A DNA stretch of 64,000 nt from Bathynomus jamesi (lineage: Eukaryota; Arthropoda; Malacostraca; Isopoda; Cirolanidae), in NCBI GenBank assembly GCA_023014485.1, contig JAJOZX010009460.1:1-64000 (forward strand), written 5' to 3'. Below are positions 1-8,671 of the stretch, in pieces. The notes beneath the pieces are model-generated. The model saw nothing but the letters and a program-made list of their open reading frames with translations. It did not search any database and was not told the DNA's origin. The translations under genes and the position numbers were made by a program. Within the stretch, counting starts at the first letter, position 1. Every line of letters begins with the position of its first letter.

Positions 1-36
1 AAGTACATTCTTACATGATAAATTAAATCATTACAT

Positions 37-112
37 TTAATTACAGTTTCACTGAAGTACATTACAAGTTATTGTTAATTACAGTTTCATTAAAGTACAT
101 TACAAGTTATTG
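37..112. repeat. Two 38-bp direct repeats (reference unit)
   Basis: Positions 37-74 and 75-112 are adjacent copies beginning TTAATTACAGTTTCA and differing at only a few bases (ACTGAAG versus ATTAAAG). The same pair is found at the start of every unit. Confidence 0.9.
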
Positions 113-418
113 TTAATTTAAAGTATTACAGTTAATTACAATTAAACAGTTACTAAAACTTTGTCTTGTTTTTACAGTGTTTCATATTAATAGACAATTA
201 AGATGTTAGAAATATAATACAAAGTACATGGGCACATAACACACATGATATAACATAACGCATGATAATGTTATAAATTCGAATCAGAGCGAAAGGAGAC
301 TTTTTTTATCTTAGAAGCGTTCAATTCTGTCGGTCAGCGGAATTCGATCTTACTAAGCATTGTTTTGAGTTCACCTCGGGAGGTCATATAATTAAAAATA
401 AAAATGAAAAAAATAATA

Positions 419-442
419 CGAGAACGTTTTTTCGCGTTCTCG
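419..442. other. Conserved hairpin, 8-bp stem (reference unit)
   Basis: Arms CGAGAACG (419-426) and CGTTCTCG (435-442) are perfectly complementary around the loop TTTTTTCG. The structure is retained in ten units. In units 7, 10 and 11 the left arm is lost through a shared deletion while the right arm remains. It could act as a cruciform or as a structured RNA element; nothing shows that it is transcribed. Confidence 0.75.
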
Positions 443-677
443 AACGAACCTAAAGTTTCGCGCCTCACAAATTGACACGAGTAAAAAATGAATATTTAAT
501 AAAATTAATAAAGGATAGTGGTCGAGAAAGAACATGAATGTAAGAATGAGTATGGTTGAATAATAATGTTTATACTCATAACATATAAATAATGACTTCT
601 ATAGAGTGTTTCGTCCTTAGCATGATGTTAAAGAATTTTCATACATTGGATACTAGATATATGATGAAGGGAAAATG

Positions 678-685
678 TGACGTCA
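678..685. promoter_or_regulatory. TGACGTCA palindrome 1 (CRE/ATF-like; reference unit)
   Basis: A perfect 8-bp TGACGTCA, the consensus cAMP-response element bound by CREB/ATF bZIP factors in animals. It occurs at the same offset in nearly every unit and lies 110 bp before a second identical palindrome. Binding is inferred from the motif only. Confidence 0.4.
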
Positions 686-787
686 TAGTTATTGAATTTT
701 TACGTATAGTACAAATCGTTGTTAGGAAGATTTACAAGAACAAATTAGAGACAGAGTGGGAAACGTAAAGAGAATAAAGTTATTTTA

Positions 788-795
788 TGACGTCA
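788..795. promoter_or_regulatory. TGACGTCA palindrome 2 (CRE/ATF-like; reference unit)
   Basis: Second perfect CRE-like site, embedded in the longer palindrome ATGACGTCAT (787-796). It is conserved at the equivalent position in every unit. In unit 13 the hAT element separates it from palindrome 1. Confidence 0.4.
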
Positions 796-972
796 TAGTG
801 CATAAGTCATTATTACAAATCGAAATTCTATCCAAAACTCGCTTATGTGATTTTTGGTTTCTTATGTAAAAATGGACAATGAATTCATATAATGATGGTG
901 TAGGAATTGTTCATTGTTCACTTTTTACATTACTCTCCCCTTTTAAAAATGATATTTATACAATAATTTAAT

Positions 973-1042
973 AGGGTACCATTAATACAATACAAATGAG
1001 AAAATAACATCCTAACAGGGTACCATTAGTTACAATACAAAT
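973..1042. repeat. Duplicated ~25-bp segment containing GGGTACCATTA (reference unit)
   Basis: Copies at 973-997 and 1017-1042 both start AGGGTACCATTA and end TACAATACAAAT or similar, separated by about 20 bp. Each carries a KpnI-type GGTACC palindrome. The pair is present in all units. Confidence 0.8.
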
Positions 1043-1274
1043 TTTATACAGAACGATTTCGCGTAGTCGAGTACAATGCAGAGTATCCAAATTTTTAAAA
1101 TGACACTTGCTTACAAAATATAAAAAAATCAAAGATTAATACTTTAGTTTAGACAAACATTAAAGTTAGACAAGCAATGATACTGTTAAAAATGTTTTCT
1201 GTGGGATAAATTACATTCACAATGAATAGGTAAAAGGGAAAAATATAAATCGTACAATCTATAAGCTAATTTTT

Positions 1275-1350
1275 ATTGACTAGTGTAGGTAAAAATAGAA
1301 TTACGTAATGGATGATATATAGACCTGTGGTCTAGTGTGTATTTTTGTGT
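1275..1350. repeat. Diverged 76-bp direct repeat, copy A (reference unit)
   Basis: Starts ATTGACTAGTGTAGGTA and contains GATATATAGACCTGTGGTC. It aligns with copy B 287 bp downstream with about a dozen differences, a much older duplication than the unit-to-unit differences. No coding potential is evident. Confidence 0.85.
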
Positions 1351-1561
1351 GCTAGGTATAAAGTGTGTAGTTGATAATTTCGAGAGACAGATTAGCTGAG
1401 AGATTGTTAAATTAACTGAATAAATGCATGAGCAAGATATATTAGGAAGCAAAAATGATTAAGATTAAATTACGCGCAATGAAATAGTTTATTGTGATAT
1501 CCAATGATTTTAGCATGAGGTTTGTATATATAGTATATATAGTGTGCATACATGCATTTTC

Positions 1562-1637
1562 ATTGACTGTTGTAGGTACAAATCGAATTACGTAGTGGAT
1601 GATGTATAGACCTGTGGTCAAATGTGTATTTATGTTT
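1562..1637. repeat. Diverged 76-bp direct repeat, copy B (reference unit)
   Basis: Starts ATTGACTGTTGTAGGTA and contains GATGTATAGACCTGTGGTC. It runs directly into the ATT microsatellite. It lies just after a TATATATAGTATATATA tract (1525-1541). Confidence 0.85.
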
Positions 1638-1690
1638 ATTGTTATTATTATTATTATCACTATTATTATTATTATCATTATTATTATTAC
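1636..1690. repeat. ATT trinucleotide microsatellite (reference unit)
   Basis: About 55 bp of TTA/ATT repeats interrupted by G, CAC and CAT. Length varies between units: shorter in units 5 and 12, longer in unit 6 and rearranged in unit 13. The minus strand is open here and reads Ile-rich, but that is a product of the repeat and not a gene. Confidence 0.9.
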
Positions 1691-2232
1691 AAAATCCTTT
1701 AAGCTCAAGGTCAATTATTATAAAATCTAATTACAGGTAAATTTTTCATTAAAAATTATTTTTATATAATAAAAGAAAATATTAAAAAGGTTTAATAATT
1801 TTTGCAGGTTAAGTAGAAAAATCATACTCTTTCGTTGAATGTTGATAGAATTTTGAATTATTTGATATTTTAGTCTGAAAACTTGTTTGCATATAGACAA
1901 ATACATCTGTTTTATTGCGTAGAAGTTTCATTAAAAATTAAATGACTGAAATTTAGGGTATGTGCGGTCATACGGGTAAATTTCCCGATCGTACAGAGCA
2001 GGATAAATTAGGTACATGATCGATTAATTGTTACGCTATTTCTGTCATCATATAATCAAAATAATTATAAAACTCGTTAAAAACTTTTGTAAAAACGGTT
2101 TTGTTACAATTAATGAATTACATAACTATATATTTATATACATAACAATGCATGAAAAGGGAAAGACAAATCAGTGAATTTCCGTCTTACAAAGAAAAAA
2201 GGTTAAACCAAAGACGCAACCCGGTCAATTCA
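1691..2232. other. AT-rich non-repetitive stretch without a recognisable gene (reference unit)
   Basis: Contains AG/GT splice-like motifs at 1734-1738 and 1804-1808 and a short CGGG/CCCG inverted segment near 1973-1990. No long reading frame or RNA gene is seen. It is highly conserved between units, as is the rest of the repeat. Confidence 0.6.
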
Positions 2233-2317
2233 GGTTGAATTTAATTCTCTTTTACAACAAAAAAAAAGTTGAATTAAATTCTCTTGAACAACAAAAAAAA
2301 AAGGTTGAATTCAATTC
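2233..2317. repeat. ~35-bp GTTGAATTAAATTCTCTT / A-run repeat, 2.5 copies (reference unit)
   Basis: Two full copies and one partial copy of GTTGAATT(T/A)AATTCTCTT followed by ACAAC and a run of 8-11 A. The A-run lengths and the third-copy junction vary between units. Confidence 0.8.
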
Positions 2318-2340
2318 TGCATTGAAAACTTGGGACTTGA

Positions 2341-2449
2341 AAACTAACTTCTTTTCAAAACTAACTTTTTTTTCAAAACTAACTTTTTTTCAAAACTAAC
2401 TTTTTCAAAATTAACTTTTTCAAAACTAACTTTTTTTCAAAACTAACTT
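2341..2449. repeat. CTTTTTTTCAAAACTAA minisatellite (reference unit)
   Basis: About seven imperfect copies of a 13-17 bp motif, T run plus CAAAACTAA. Copy number differs between units; units 2, 3 and 8 have fewer. Confidence 0.9.
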
Positions 2450-2453
2450 CTGT

Positions 2454-2511
2454 AATCTCTGGGGCGGTTGTCCCTCTTGGATGCAACCTATTGACTTGAC
2501 CTCTTATCAAG
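2454..2511. repeat. Flanking module A of the 46-bp array (reference unit)
   Basis: Reads AATCTCTGGGGCGGTTGTCC, then CTCTTGGATGCAACCTATTG and TTGACCTCTTATCAAG. It is a diverged relative of module B at 2990-3056 on the other side of the minisatellite block, suggesting a duplication older than array amplification. Confidence 0.75.
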
Positions 2512-2518
2512 TATTTCT

Positions 2519-2620
2519 ATAAATCTCTCTAACTTGGAATAAATCTCTCTAACTTCAAATAAAACTCTCTGACTTCAAATAAAACTCTCTGACTTCAAAT
2601 AAAACTCTCTGACTTGAATA
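2519..2620. repeat. 20-bp minisatellite ACTTCAAATAAAACTCTCTG (reference unit)
   Basis: Three exact copies in unit 1 plus two diverged copies at the left. Copy number by unit is 3, 4, 4, 4, 4, 4, 3, 2, 4, 4, 4, 3 (diverged) and 3 for units 1 to 13. Confidence 0.9.
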
Positions 2621-2623
2621 AAA

Positions 2624-2943
2624 CTGACTTGAACTCTATCAAGTATTCTGAAACTGAAAATGAAACTGACTTGAACTCTTATCAAGTAGTATCTTGAAAC
2701 TGAAAATGAAACTGACTTGAACTCATATCCAGTAGTATCTTGAAACTGAAAATGAAACTGACTTGAACTCTTATCAAGTAGTATCTTGAAACTGAAAATG
2801 AAACTACTGACTTGAACTCTTATCAAGTAGTATCTTGAAACTGAAAATGAACTGACTTGAACTCTTATCAAGTAGTATCTTGAAACTGAAAATGAAACTG
2901 ACTTGAACTCTTATCAAGTAGTATCTTGAAACTGAAAATGAAA
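2624..2943. repeat. 46-bp subrepeat array, 7 copies (unit 1)
   Basis: Copies of CTGACTTGAACTCTTATCAA plus GTAGTATCTTGAAACTGAAA plus ATGAAA. Copy 1 is 42 bp, copy 3 has CATATCCAG, an extra CTA sits after copy 4, and copy 5 lacks one A. Because 46 is one more than a multiple of 3, the minus strand reads the same DNA in all three frames one after another. This yields open frames (about 98 and 64 codons) that reappear in most units but are not credible genes. Confidence 0.95.
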
Positions 2944-2989
2944 CTACTGACTTGAAATAAACTAAAAATGGAAAATGACTGCACTTGAC

Positions 2990-3056
2990 CTTTATCAAGT
3001 GGAGACGATTAACCTCTGTTTTGGTTGACCCTCTTGGTGCAACCTTCTGACTTGAA
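2990..3056. repeat. Flanking module B of the 46-bp array (reference unit)
   Basis: Contains TTGACCTTTATCAAGTGG followed by AACCTCTGTTTTGGTTGACC and CTCTTGGTGCAACCTTCTGA. It corresponds to module A, with the two halves in the opposite order. Confidence 0.7.
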
Positions 3057-3180
3057 AACTGACTTCAAAAAAATGACTTCAAAAATGACTTCAAAAAATT
3101 ACTTCAAAAAAATTACTTCAAGTATCTCTCTAAATCTATAAACTCTCTGTAAACTCTCTGTAAACTCTCTCTCTCTTAAT
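3050..3180. repeat. Short minisatellites TGACTTCAAAAA and AACTCTCTGT (reference unit)
   Basis: 3050-3120 holds about five copies of a 10-13 bp (T)GACTTCAAAAA motif; 3130-3175 holds copies of AAACTCTCTGT ending in a CT run. Both are present in all units with small length changes. Confidence 0.85.
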
Positions 3181-3315
3181 TTGCAAGTCAATTCAATTCA
3201 GTAATTGAAAAAAATTTGCAAACAAAAAATTAAAAAAAATGTAAACAACATTTCACTCTAATGTACGGGAAGGTACATAAAATAAAATTATTCTATACTG
3301 AATATAACAGTGAAA

Positions 3316-3480
3316 ATAACTCTCTTGAAATTAACTCTTCAAATTAACTCTCTTTGAAATTAACTCTGTTACAATTAACTCTGTTACAATTAACTCTGTT
3401 ACAATTAACTCTCTCTGTTACAATTAACTCTCTGTTACAATTAACTCTCTGTTACAATTACTCTCTGTGTTACAATTTCT
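3316..3480. repeat. 15-17 bp minisatellite TTACAATTAACTCT(CT)G (reference unit)
   Basis: About nine imperfect copies. The copy number varies: it is contracted in units 5 and 6 and expanded in unit 12, and unit 3 has an extra partial copy. Confidence 0.9.
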
Positions 3481-3516
3481 ATTTCACTCAAAAAAAGTGT
3501 ATCACTAGTGTCTGAA

Positions 3517-3855
3517 ATGTTCACGGTTTTGTTAACTGTTAATAGTACTGATTTTTTTTTTCAAGTGTTTATAAATTACTTAAAAAAACAAAATGTACTT
3601 AACAACATTTCTACGGGCGAAATCCTTGAGACGTGTCCTGAAGACGTCTTGTTGGCTACTTGTTCTTGGATGAAAACTAGGCGTGAAGAACTTGGAGTCG
3701 TGACGCACCGGTTCAAGGGTGGATGTTACGAACTAGAAGTCGTGACACGCCGGTCAACTGGTTTTATCCTGATGCAGGGTAATTTCTATCTTGGCCAAAG
3801 AGTGGCCTCTTCTTATAGTAATCTTCTTCTTAAAGTAATCTTCTTCTTAAAGTAA
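3517..3855 (+). CDS. Short reading frame of unknown status, unit 1 copy (112 codons)
   Basis: Open from the first ATG at 3517 to a stop at 3853-3855. I recognise no family. The product would begin MFTVLLTVNSTDFFFQVF, a hydrophobic start, and contains a two-fold 14-residue repeat (ELGVVTHRFKGGCY, ELEVVTRRSTGFIL) encoded by a 42-bp tandem duplication. It has no recognised domain. The TTTTCAAG at the middle of the 5' part and CAGGGTAAT near 3775 resemble a splice acceptor and donor, so an internal exon is another possibility. Only 7 of 13 units keep the frame complete from this ATG. Because units are nearly identical, openness is weak evidence of coding. Confidence 0.25.
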   Translation: MFTVLLTVNSTDFFFQVFINYLKKQNVLNNISTGEILETCPEDVLLATCSWMKTRREELGVVTHRFKGGCYELEVVTRRSTGFILMQGNFYLGQRVASSYSNLLLKVIFFLK

Positions 3856-3921
3856 TCTTCTTCTTAAAATAATCTTTTTATCCTGGTACAGGGTAATTTC
3901 TATCTTGGCCAAAGAGTGGCC
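3762..3921. repeat. 46-bp direct repeat pair with CTTCTT repeats between (reference unit)
   Basis: Copies at 3762-3807 and 3876-3921, starting TTTTATCCTG and ending AAAGAGTGGCC, differ at two or three bases. Between them lie about three copies of the 17-bp TAATCTTCTTCTTAAAG. In unit 12 the pair has collapsed to one hybrid copy. Confidence 0.9.
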
Positions 3922-4016
3922 ACTTGTTAAACATCTTCTTAAAATCTGTTAAGATCCTGGTAAAGGGTCTCCAATATGTTAAGATCCTCTTCTTCTTCTT
4001 ATCCTGGCAGGGTCGC

Positions 4017-4076
4017 CAGCTGTTAACCCCCCCCTTATGGCCCTGAGTCGGTTCGGATTCGACGGGGGGGTTCTGG
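4017..4076. other. C-run/G-run inverted repeat, cruciform-prone (reference unit)
   Basis: AACCCCCCC (4025-4033) pairs with GGGGGGGTT (4064-4072); outside these CCAG (4017-4020) faces CTGG (4073-4076); inside, GTCG (4047-4050) faces CGAC (4060-4063). Run lengths vary between units, and units 8, 12 and 13 have deletions here. Confidence 0.7.
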
Positions 4077-4079
4077 TTA

Positions 4080-4345
4080 GGAGGCAAGCAACGGATGTTT
4101 CTTCTATATACTTTTCTTCTATAACTTTCTAATTCTTTTCTCTCGCTTTATGGGGTCGACACTCTGTTAATTCTTTTCTTTCAATAATACTCTGATACTT
4201 TTTCTGATACTAAAAATTATCGACTTTTCTTTTATAACTTGTCGACGTGACTAAGTTCTGAAGAGAGCACGGCTCGAAGGAAAAGATAAAAACTTTCTCT
4301 TACATTTAGTTTACTTCTAAAAATGTACAGTTAGTTCTCTGAATT
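4080..4345. other. Unique stretch without a recognisable gene (reference unit)
   Basis: Pyrimidine-rich on the plus strand, with two GTCGAC palindromes near 4155 and 4243. No reading frame or RNA gene is evident. Confidence 0.55.
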
Positions 4346-4354
4346 TACAAGGGT

Positions 4355-4447
4355 AGAGGTTCGACCTCTTTCGACCATGGCTCAGGCCGGAATCTAAAAA
4401 TTTTAAGAAGGCAAGGGGCCTCTGCCCCCTCCCCGCAGCGAGGCTGC
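4355..4447. other. GC-richer island with three adjacent hairpins (reference unit)
   Basis: AGAGGT-TCG-ACCTCT (4355-4369), GGGGC-CTCT-GCCCC (4415-4428) and GCAGC-GAG-GCTGC (4435-4447) are consecutive perfect stems in an otherwise AT-rich unit. They are preserved in essentially all units; unit 11 alters the middle one. A structured RNA is possible, but no known RNA family is recognised. Confidence 0.65.
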
Positions 4448-4658
4448 TAATATGAAGTCTAATGGAGAAGTTCCTTAAATGAAGTGGTAATCTGAAGTGG
4501 TGTATTTTTACAAATATACGTATAATATAACCTAATTTTTTGGGGGAGGACAGTTGAAGGTTAAATTTCCCCCCTTTTTAAACACATGATCAGATGTTTT
4601 AAAAGATTGCAAATTTCAAATTAAAAAATAAAATAACAAAAACTAATTTGTATTTTTT

Positions 4659-4681
4659 CGCCGTCTTCATTTATGAAGGCG
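4659..4681. other. Hairpin CTTCAT/ATGAAG with outer CGC/GCG (reference unit)
   Basis: CTTCAT (4665-4670) pairs with ATGAAG (4673-4678), and CGC (4659-4661) with GCG (4679-4681) across a 3-base bulge. It is conserved in all units. Confidence 0.6.
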
Positions 4682-4830
4682 ATATCATTTCGTAATAGCA
4701 CATAAGTACAATTTTGAGTACATGACTGAGGACGTATTAATTTTGGTTCATTACAATTACGATTACAATTATGGATTACAATTACCAATTAATTCATATT
4801 CACTTGTTGTTTAATTACACTTCCATTTTG
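4682..4830. other. AT-rich junction segment with ATTACAATTA-type repeats (reference unit)
   Basis: Contains short (ATTACA/GATTACAATT) repeats near 4750-4790. In unit 3 this segment carries the private T17 run. No gene is seen. Confidence 0.55.
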
Positions 4831-7442
4831 AAGTACATTCTTACATGATAAATTAAATCATTACATTTAATTACAGTTTCACTGAAGTACATTACAAGTT
4901 ATTGTTAATTACAGTTTCATTAAAGTACATTACAAGTTATTGTTAATTTAAAGTATTACAGTTAATTACAATTAAACAGTTACTAAAACTTTGTCTTGTT
5001 TTTACAGTGTTTCATATTAATAGACAATTAAGATGTTAGAAATATAATACAAAGTACATGGGCACATAACACACATGATATAACATAACGCATGATAATG
5101 TTATAAATTCGAATCAGAGCGAAAGGAGACTTTTTTTATCTAGAAGCGTTCAATTCTGTCGGTCAGCGGAATTCGATCTTACTAAGCATTGTTTTGAGTT
5201 CACCTCGGGAGGTCATATAATTAAAAATAAAAATGAAAAAAATAATACGAGAACGTTTTTTCGCGTTCTCGAACGAACCTAAAGTTTCGCGCCTCACAAA
5301 TTGACACGAGTAAAAATGAATATTTAATAAAATTAATAAAGGATAGTGGTCGAGAAAGAACATGAATGTAAGAATGAGTATGGTTGAATAATAATGTTTA
5401 TACTCATAACATATAAATAATGACTTCTATAGAGTGTTTCGTCCTTAGCATGATGTTAAAGAATTTTCATACATTGGATACTAGATATATGATGAAGGGA
5501 AAATGTGACGTCATAGTTATTGAATTTTTACGTATAGTACAAATCGTTGTTAGGAAGATTTACAAGAACAAATTAGAGACAGAGTGGGAAACGTAAAGAG
5601 AATAAAGTTATTTTATGACGTCATAGTGCATAAGTCATTATTACAAATCGAAATTCTATCCAAAACTCGCTTATGTGATTTTTGGTTTCTTATGTAAAAA
5701 TGGACAATGAATTCATATAATGATGGTGTAGGAATTGTTCATTGTTCACTTTTTACATTACTCTCCCCTTTTAAAAATGATATTTATACAATAATTTAAT
5801 AGGGTACCATTAATACAATACAAATGAGAAAATAACATCCTAACAGGGTACCATTAGTTACAATACAAATTTTATACAGAACGATTTCGCGTAGTCGAGT
5901 ACAATGCAGAGTATCCAAATTTTTAAAATGACACTTGCTTACAAAATATAAAAAAATCAAAGATTAATACTTTAGTTTAGACAAACATTAAAGTTAGACA
6001 AGCAATGATACTGTTAAAAATGTTTTCTGTGGGATAAATTACATTCACAATGAATAGGTAAAAGGGAAAAATATAAATCGTACAATCTATAAGCTAATTT
6101 TTATTGACTAGTGTAGGTAAAAATAGAATTACGTAATGGATGATATATAGACCTGTGGTCTAGTGTGTATTTTTGTGTGCTAGGTATAAAGTGTGTAGTT
6201 GATAATTTCGAGAGACAGATTAGCTGAGAGATTGTTAAATTAACTGAATAAATGCATGAGCAAGATATATTAGGAAGCAAAAATGATTAAGATTAAATTA
6301 CGCGCAATGAAATAGTTTATTGTGATATCCAATGATTTTAGCATGAGGTTTGTATATATAGTATATATAGTGTGCATACATGCATTTTCATTGACTGTTG
6401 TAGGTACAAATCGAATTACGTAGTGGATGATGTATAGACCTGTGGTCAAATGTGTATTTATGTTTATTGTTATTATTATTATTATCACTATTATTATTAT
6501 TATCATTATTATTATTACAAAATCCTTTAAGCTCAAGGTCAATTATTATAAAATCTAATTACAGGTAAATTTTTCATTAAAAATTATTTTTATATAATAA
6601 AAGAAAATATTAAAAAGGTTTAATAATTTTTGCAGGTTAAGTAGAAAAATCATACTCTTTCGTTGAATGTTGATAGAATTTTGAATTATTTGATATTTTA
6701 GTCTGAAAACTTGTTTGCATATAGACAAATACATCTGTTTTATTGCGTAGAAGTTTCATTAAAAATTAAATGACTGAAATTTAGGGTATGTGCGGTCATA
6801 CGGGTAAATTTCCCGATCGTACAGAGCAGGATAAATTAGGTACATGATCGATTAATTGTTACGCTATTTCTGTCATCATATAATCAAAATAATTATAAAA
6901 CTCGTTAAAAACTTTTGTAAAAACGGTTTTGTTACAATTAATGAATTACATAACTATATATTTATATACATAACAATGCATGAAAAGGGAAAGACAAATC
7001 AGTGAATTTCCGTCTTACAAAGAAAAAAGGTTAAACCAAAGACGCAACCCGGTCAATTCAGGTTGAATTTAATTCTCTTTTACAACAAAAAAAAAGTTGA
7101 ATTAAATTCTCTTGAACAACAAAAAAAAAAGGTTGAATTCAATTACTGCATTGAAAACTTGGGACTTGAAAACTAACTTCTTTTTCAAAACTAACGTTTT
7201 TTTCAAAACTAACTTTTTTCAAAACTAACTTTTTTTCAAAACTAACTTCTGTAATCTCTGGGGCGGTTGTCCCTCTTGGATGCAACCTATTGACTTGACC
7301 TCTTATCAAGTATTTCTATAAATCTCTCTAACTTGGAATAAATCTCTCTAACTTCAAATAAAACTCTCTGACTTCAAATAAAACTCTCTGACTTCAAATA
7401 AAACTCTCTGACTTCAAATAAAACTCTCTGACTTGAATAAAA

Positions 7443-7762
7443 CTGACTTGAACTCTATCAAGTATTCTGAAACTGAAAATGAAACTGACTTGAACTCTTA
7501 TCAAGTAGTATCTTGAAACTGAAAATGAAACTGACTTGAACTCATATCCAGTAGTATCTTGAAACTGAAAATGAAACTGACTTGAACTCTTATCAAGTAG
7601 TATCTTGAAACTGAAAATGAAACTACTGACTTGAACTCTTATCAAGTAGTATCTTGAAACTGAAAATGAACTGACTTGAACTCTTATCAAGTAGTATCTT
7701 GAAACTGAAAATGAAACTGACTTGAACTCTTATCAAGTAGTATCTTGAAACTGAAAATGAAA
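7443..7762. repeat. 46-bp subrepeat array, 7 copies (unit 2)
   Basis: Same seven-copy organisation as unit 1, including the CATATCCAG copy, the extra CTA and the copy lacking one A. Confidence 0.95.
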
Positions 7763-8380
7763 CTACTGACTTGAAATAAACTAAAAATGGAAAATGACTG
7801 CACTTGACCTTTATCAAGTGGAGACGATTAACCTCTGTTTTGGTTGACCCTCTTGGTGCAACCTTCTGACTTGAAAACTGACTTCAAAAAAATGACTTCA
7901 AAAATGACTTCAAAAATTACTTCAAAAAAATTACTTCAAGTATCTCTCTAAATCTATAAACTCTCTGTAAACTCTCTGTAAACTCTCTCTCTCTTAATTT
8001 GCAAGTCAATTCAATTCAGTAATTGAAAAAAATTTGCAAACAAAAAATTAAAAAAAATGTAAACAACATTTCACTCTAATGTACGGGAAGGTACATAAAA
8101 TAAAATTATTCTATACTGAATATAACAGTGAAAATAACTCTCTTGAAATTAACTCTTCAAATTAACTCTCTTTGAAATTAACTCTGTTACAATTAACTCT
8201 GTTACAATTAACTCTGTTACAATTAACTCTCTCTGTTACAATTAACTCTCTGTTACAATTAACTCTCTGTTACAATTACTCTCTGTGTTACAATTTCTAT
8301 TTCACTCAAAAAAAGTGTATCACTAGTGTCTGAAATGTTCACGTTTTGTTAACTGTTAATAGTACTGATTTTTTTTTCAA

Positions 8381-8671
8381 GTGTTTATAAATTACTTAAA
8401 AAAACAAAATGTACTTAACAACATTTCTACGGGCGAAATCCTTGAGACGTGTCCTGAAGACGTCTTGTTGGCTACTTGTTCTTGGATGAAAACTAGGCGT
8501 GAAGAACTTGGAGTCGTGACGCACCGGTTCAAGGGTGGATGTTACGAACTAGAAGTCGTGACACGCCGGTCAACTGGTTTTATCCTGATGCAGGGTAATT
8601 TCTATCTTGGCCAAAGAGTGGCCTCTTCTTATAGTAATCTTCTTCTTAAAGTAATCTTCTTCTTAAAGTAA
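8381..8671 (+). other. Short reading frame, unit 2 copy (5' part broken)
   Basis: The C-terminal body is open, but from the equivalent ATG the loss of one G gives an early TAA, and the T run is 9 instead of 10. No in-frame ATG exists near the start; the first codon shown is GTG. Probably not a functional gene. Confidence 0.3.

Larger units (their letters stand above)
1..4830. repeat. Tandem macrosatellite unit 1 (4830 bp, reference copy)
   Basis: First complete copy of the repeating unit, used here as the reference for internal landmarks. The unit start is arbitrary, since the array runs past both window ends. The following copy begins with the same sequence at 4831 and stays aligned over its whole length with only scattered differences. 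It has seven copies of the 46-bp subrepeat, three copies of the 20-bp subrepeat, a complete short plus-strand reading frame and intact hairpins. It carries the TTCCTTAA variant near 4472, shared with units 3, 4 and 13. Noncoding macrosatellite is the best interpretation. Confidence 0.97.

Noticed and set aside
1442..1714. Minus-strand 90-codon frame with a long Ile-rich stretch
   Set aside because: The Ile-rich part is simply the translated ATT microsatellite; the rest covers the 76-bp repeat. Its presence in most units follows from unit identity.
1729..1812. Splice-like AG/GT motifs (TTACAGGTAAAT, TTTTTGCAGGTTAAGT)
   Set aside because: They look convincing individually, but there is no flanking coding sequence and such motifs are common in AT-rich DNA; no exon can be supported.
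2575..2998. Minus-strand frames of 98 and 64 codons rich in Ser, Phe and Lys
   Set aside because: They are translations of the 46-bp minisatellite in rotating frames; the start codons and lengths depend on a single missing A in copy 5.
3878..4087. Minus-strand frame of about 69 codons (SEPTQGHKGGVNSWRP-type) seen in several units
   Set aside because: It lies across the 46-bp direct repeat and the C/G-run inverted repeat, is disrupted in other units by run-length changes, and has no recognisable family.
4355..4395. Possible tRNA gene: GGTTCGACC resembles a B box and TGGCTCAGGCCGG an A box
   Set aside because: The order is reversed on the plus strand, the spacing is wrong, and no cloverleaf can be drawn; the B-box-like part is better explained as the AGAGGT-TCG-ACCTCT hairpin.
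5163..5363. Minus-strand 66-codon frame in unit 2
   Set aside because: It exists only because one A is missing from an A run in this unit; other units have it closed.
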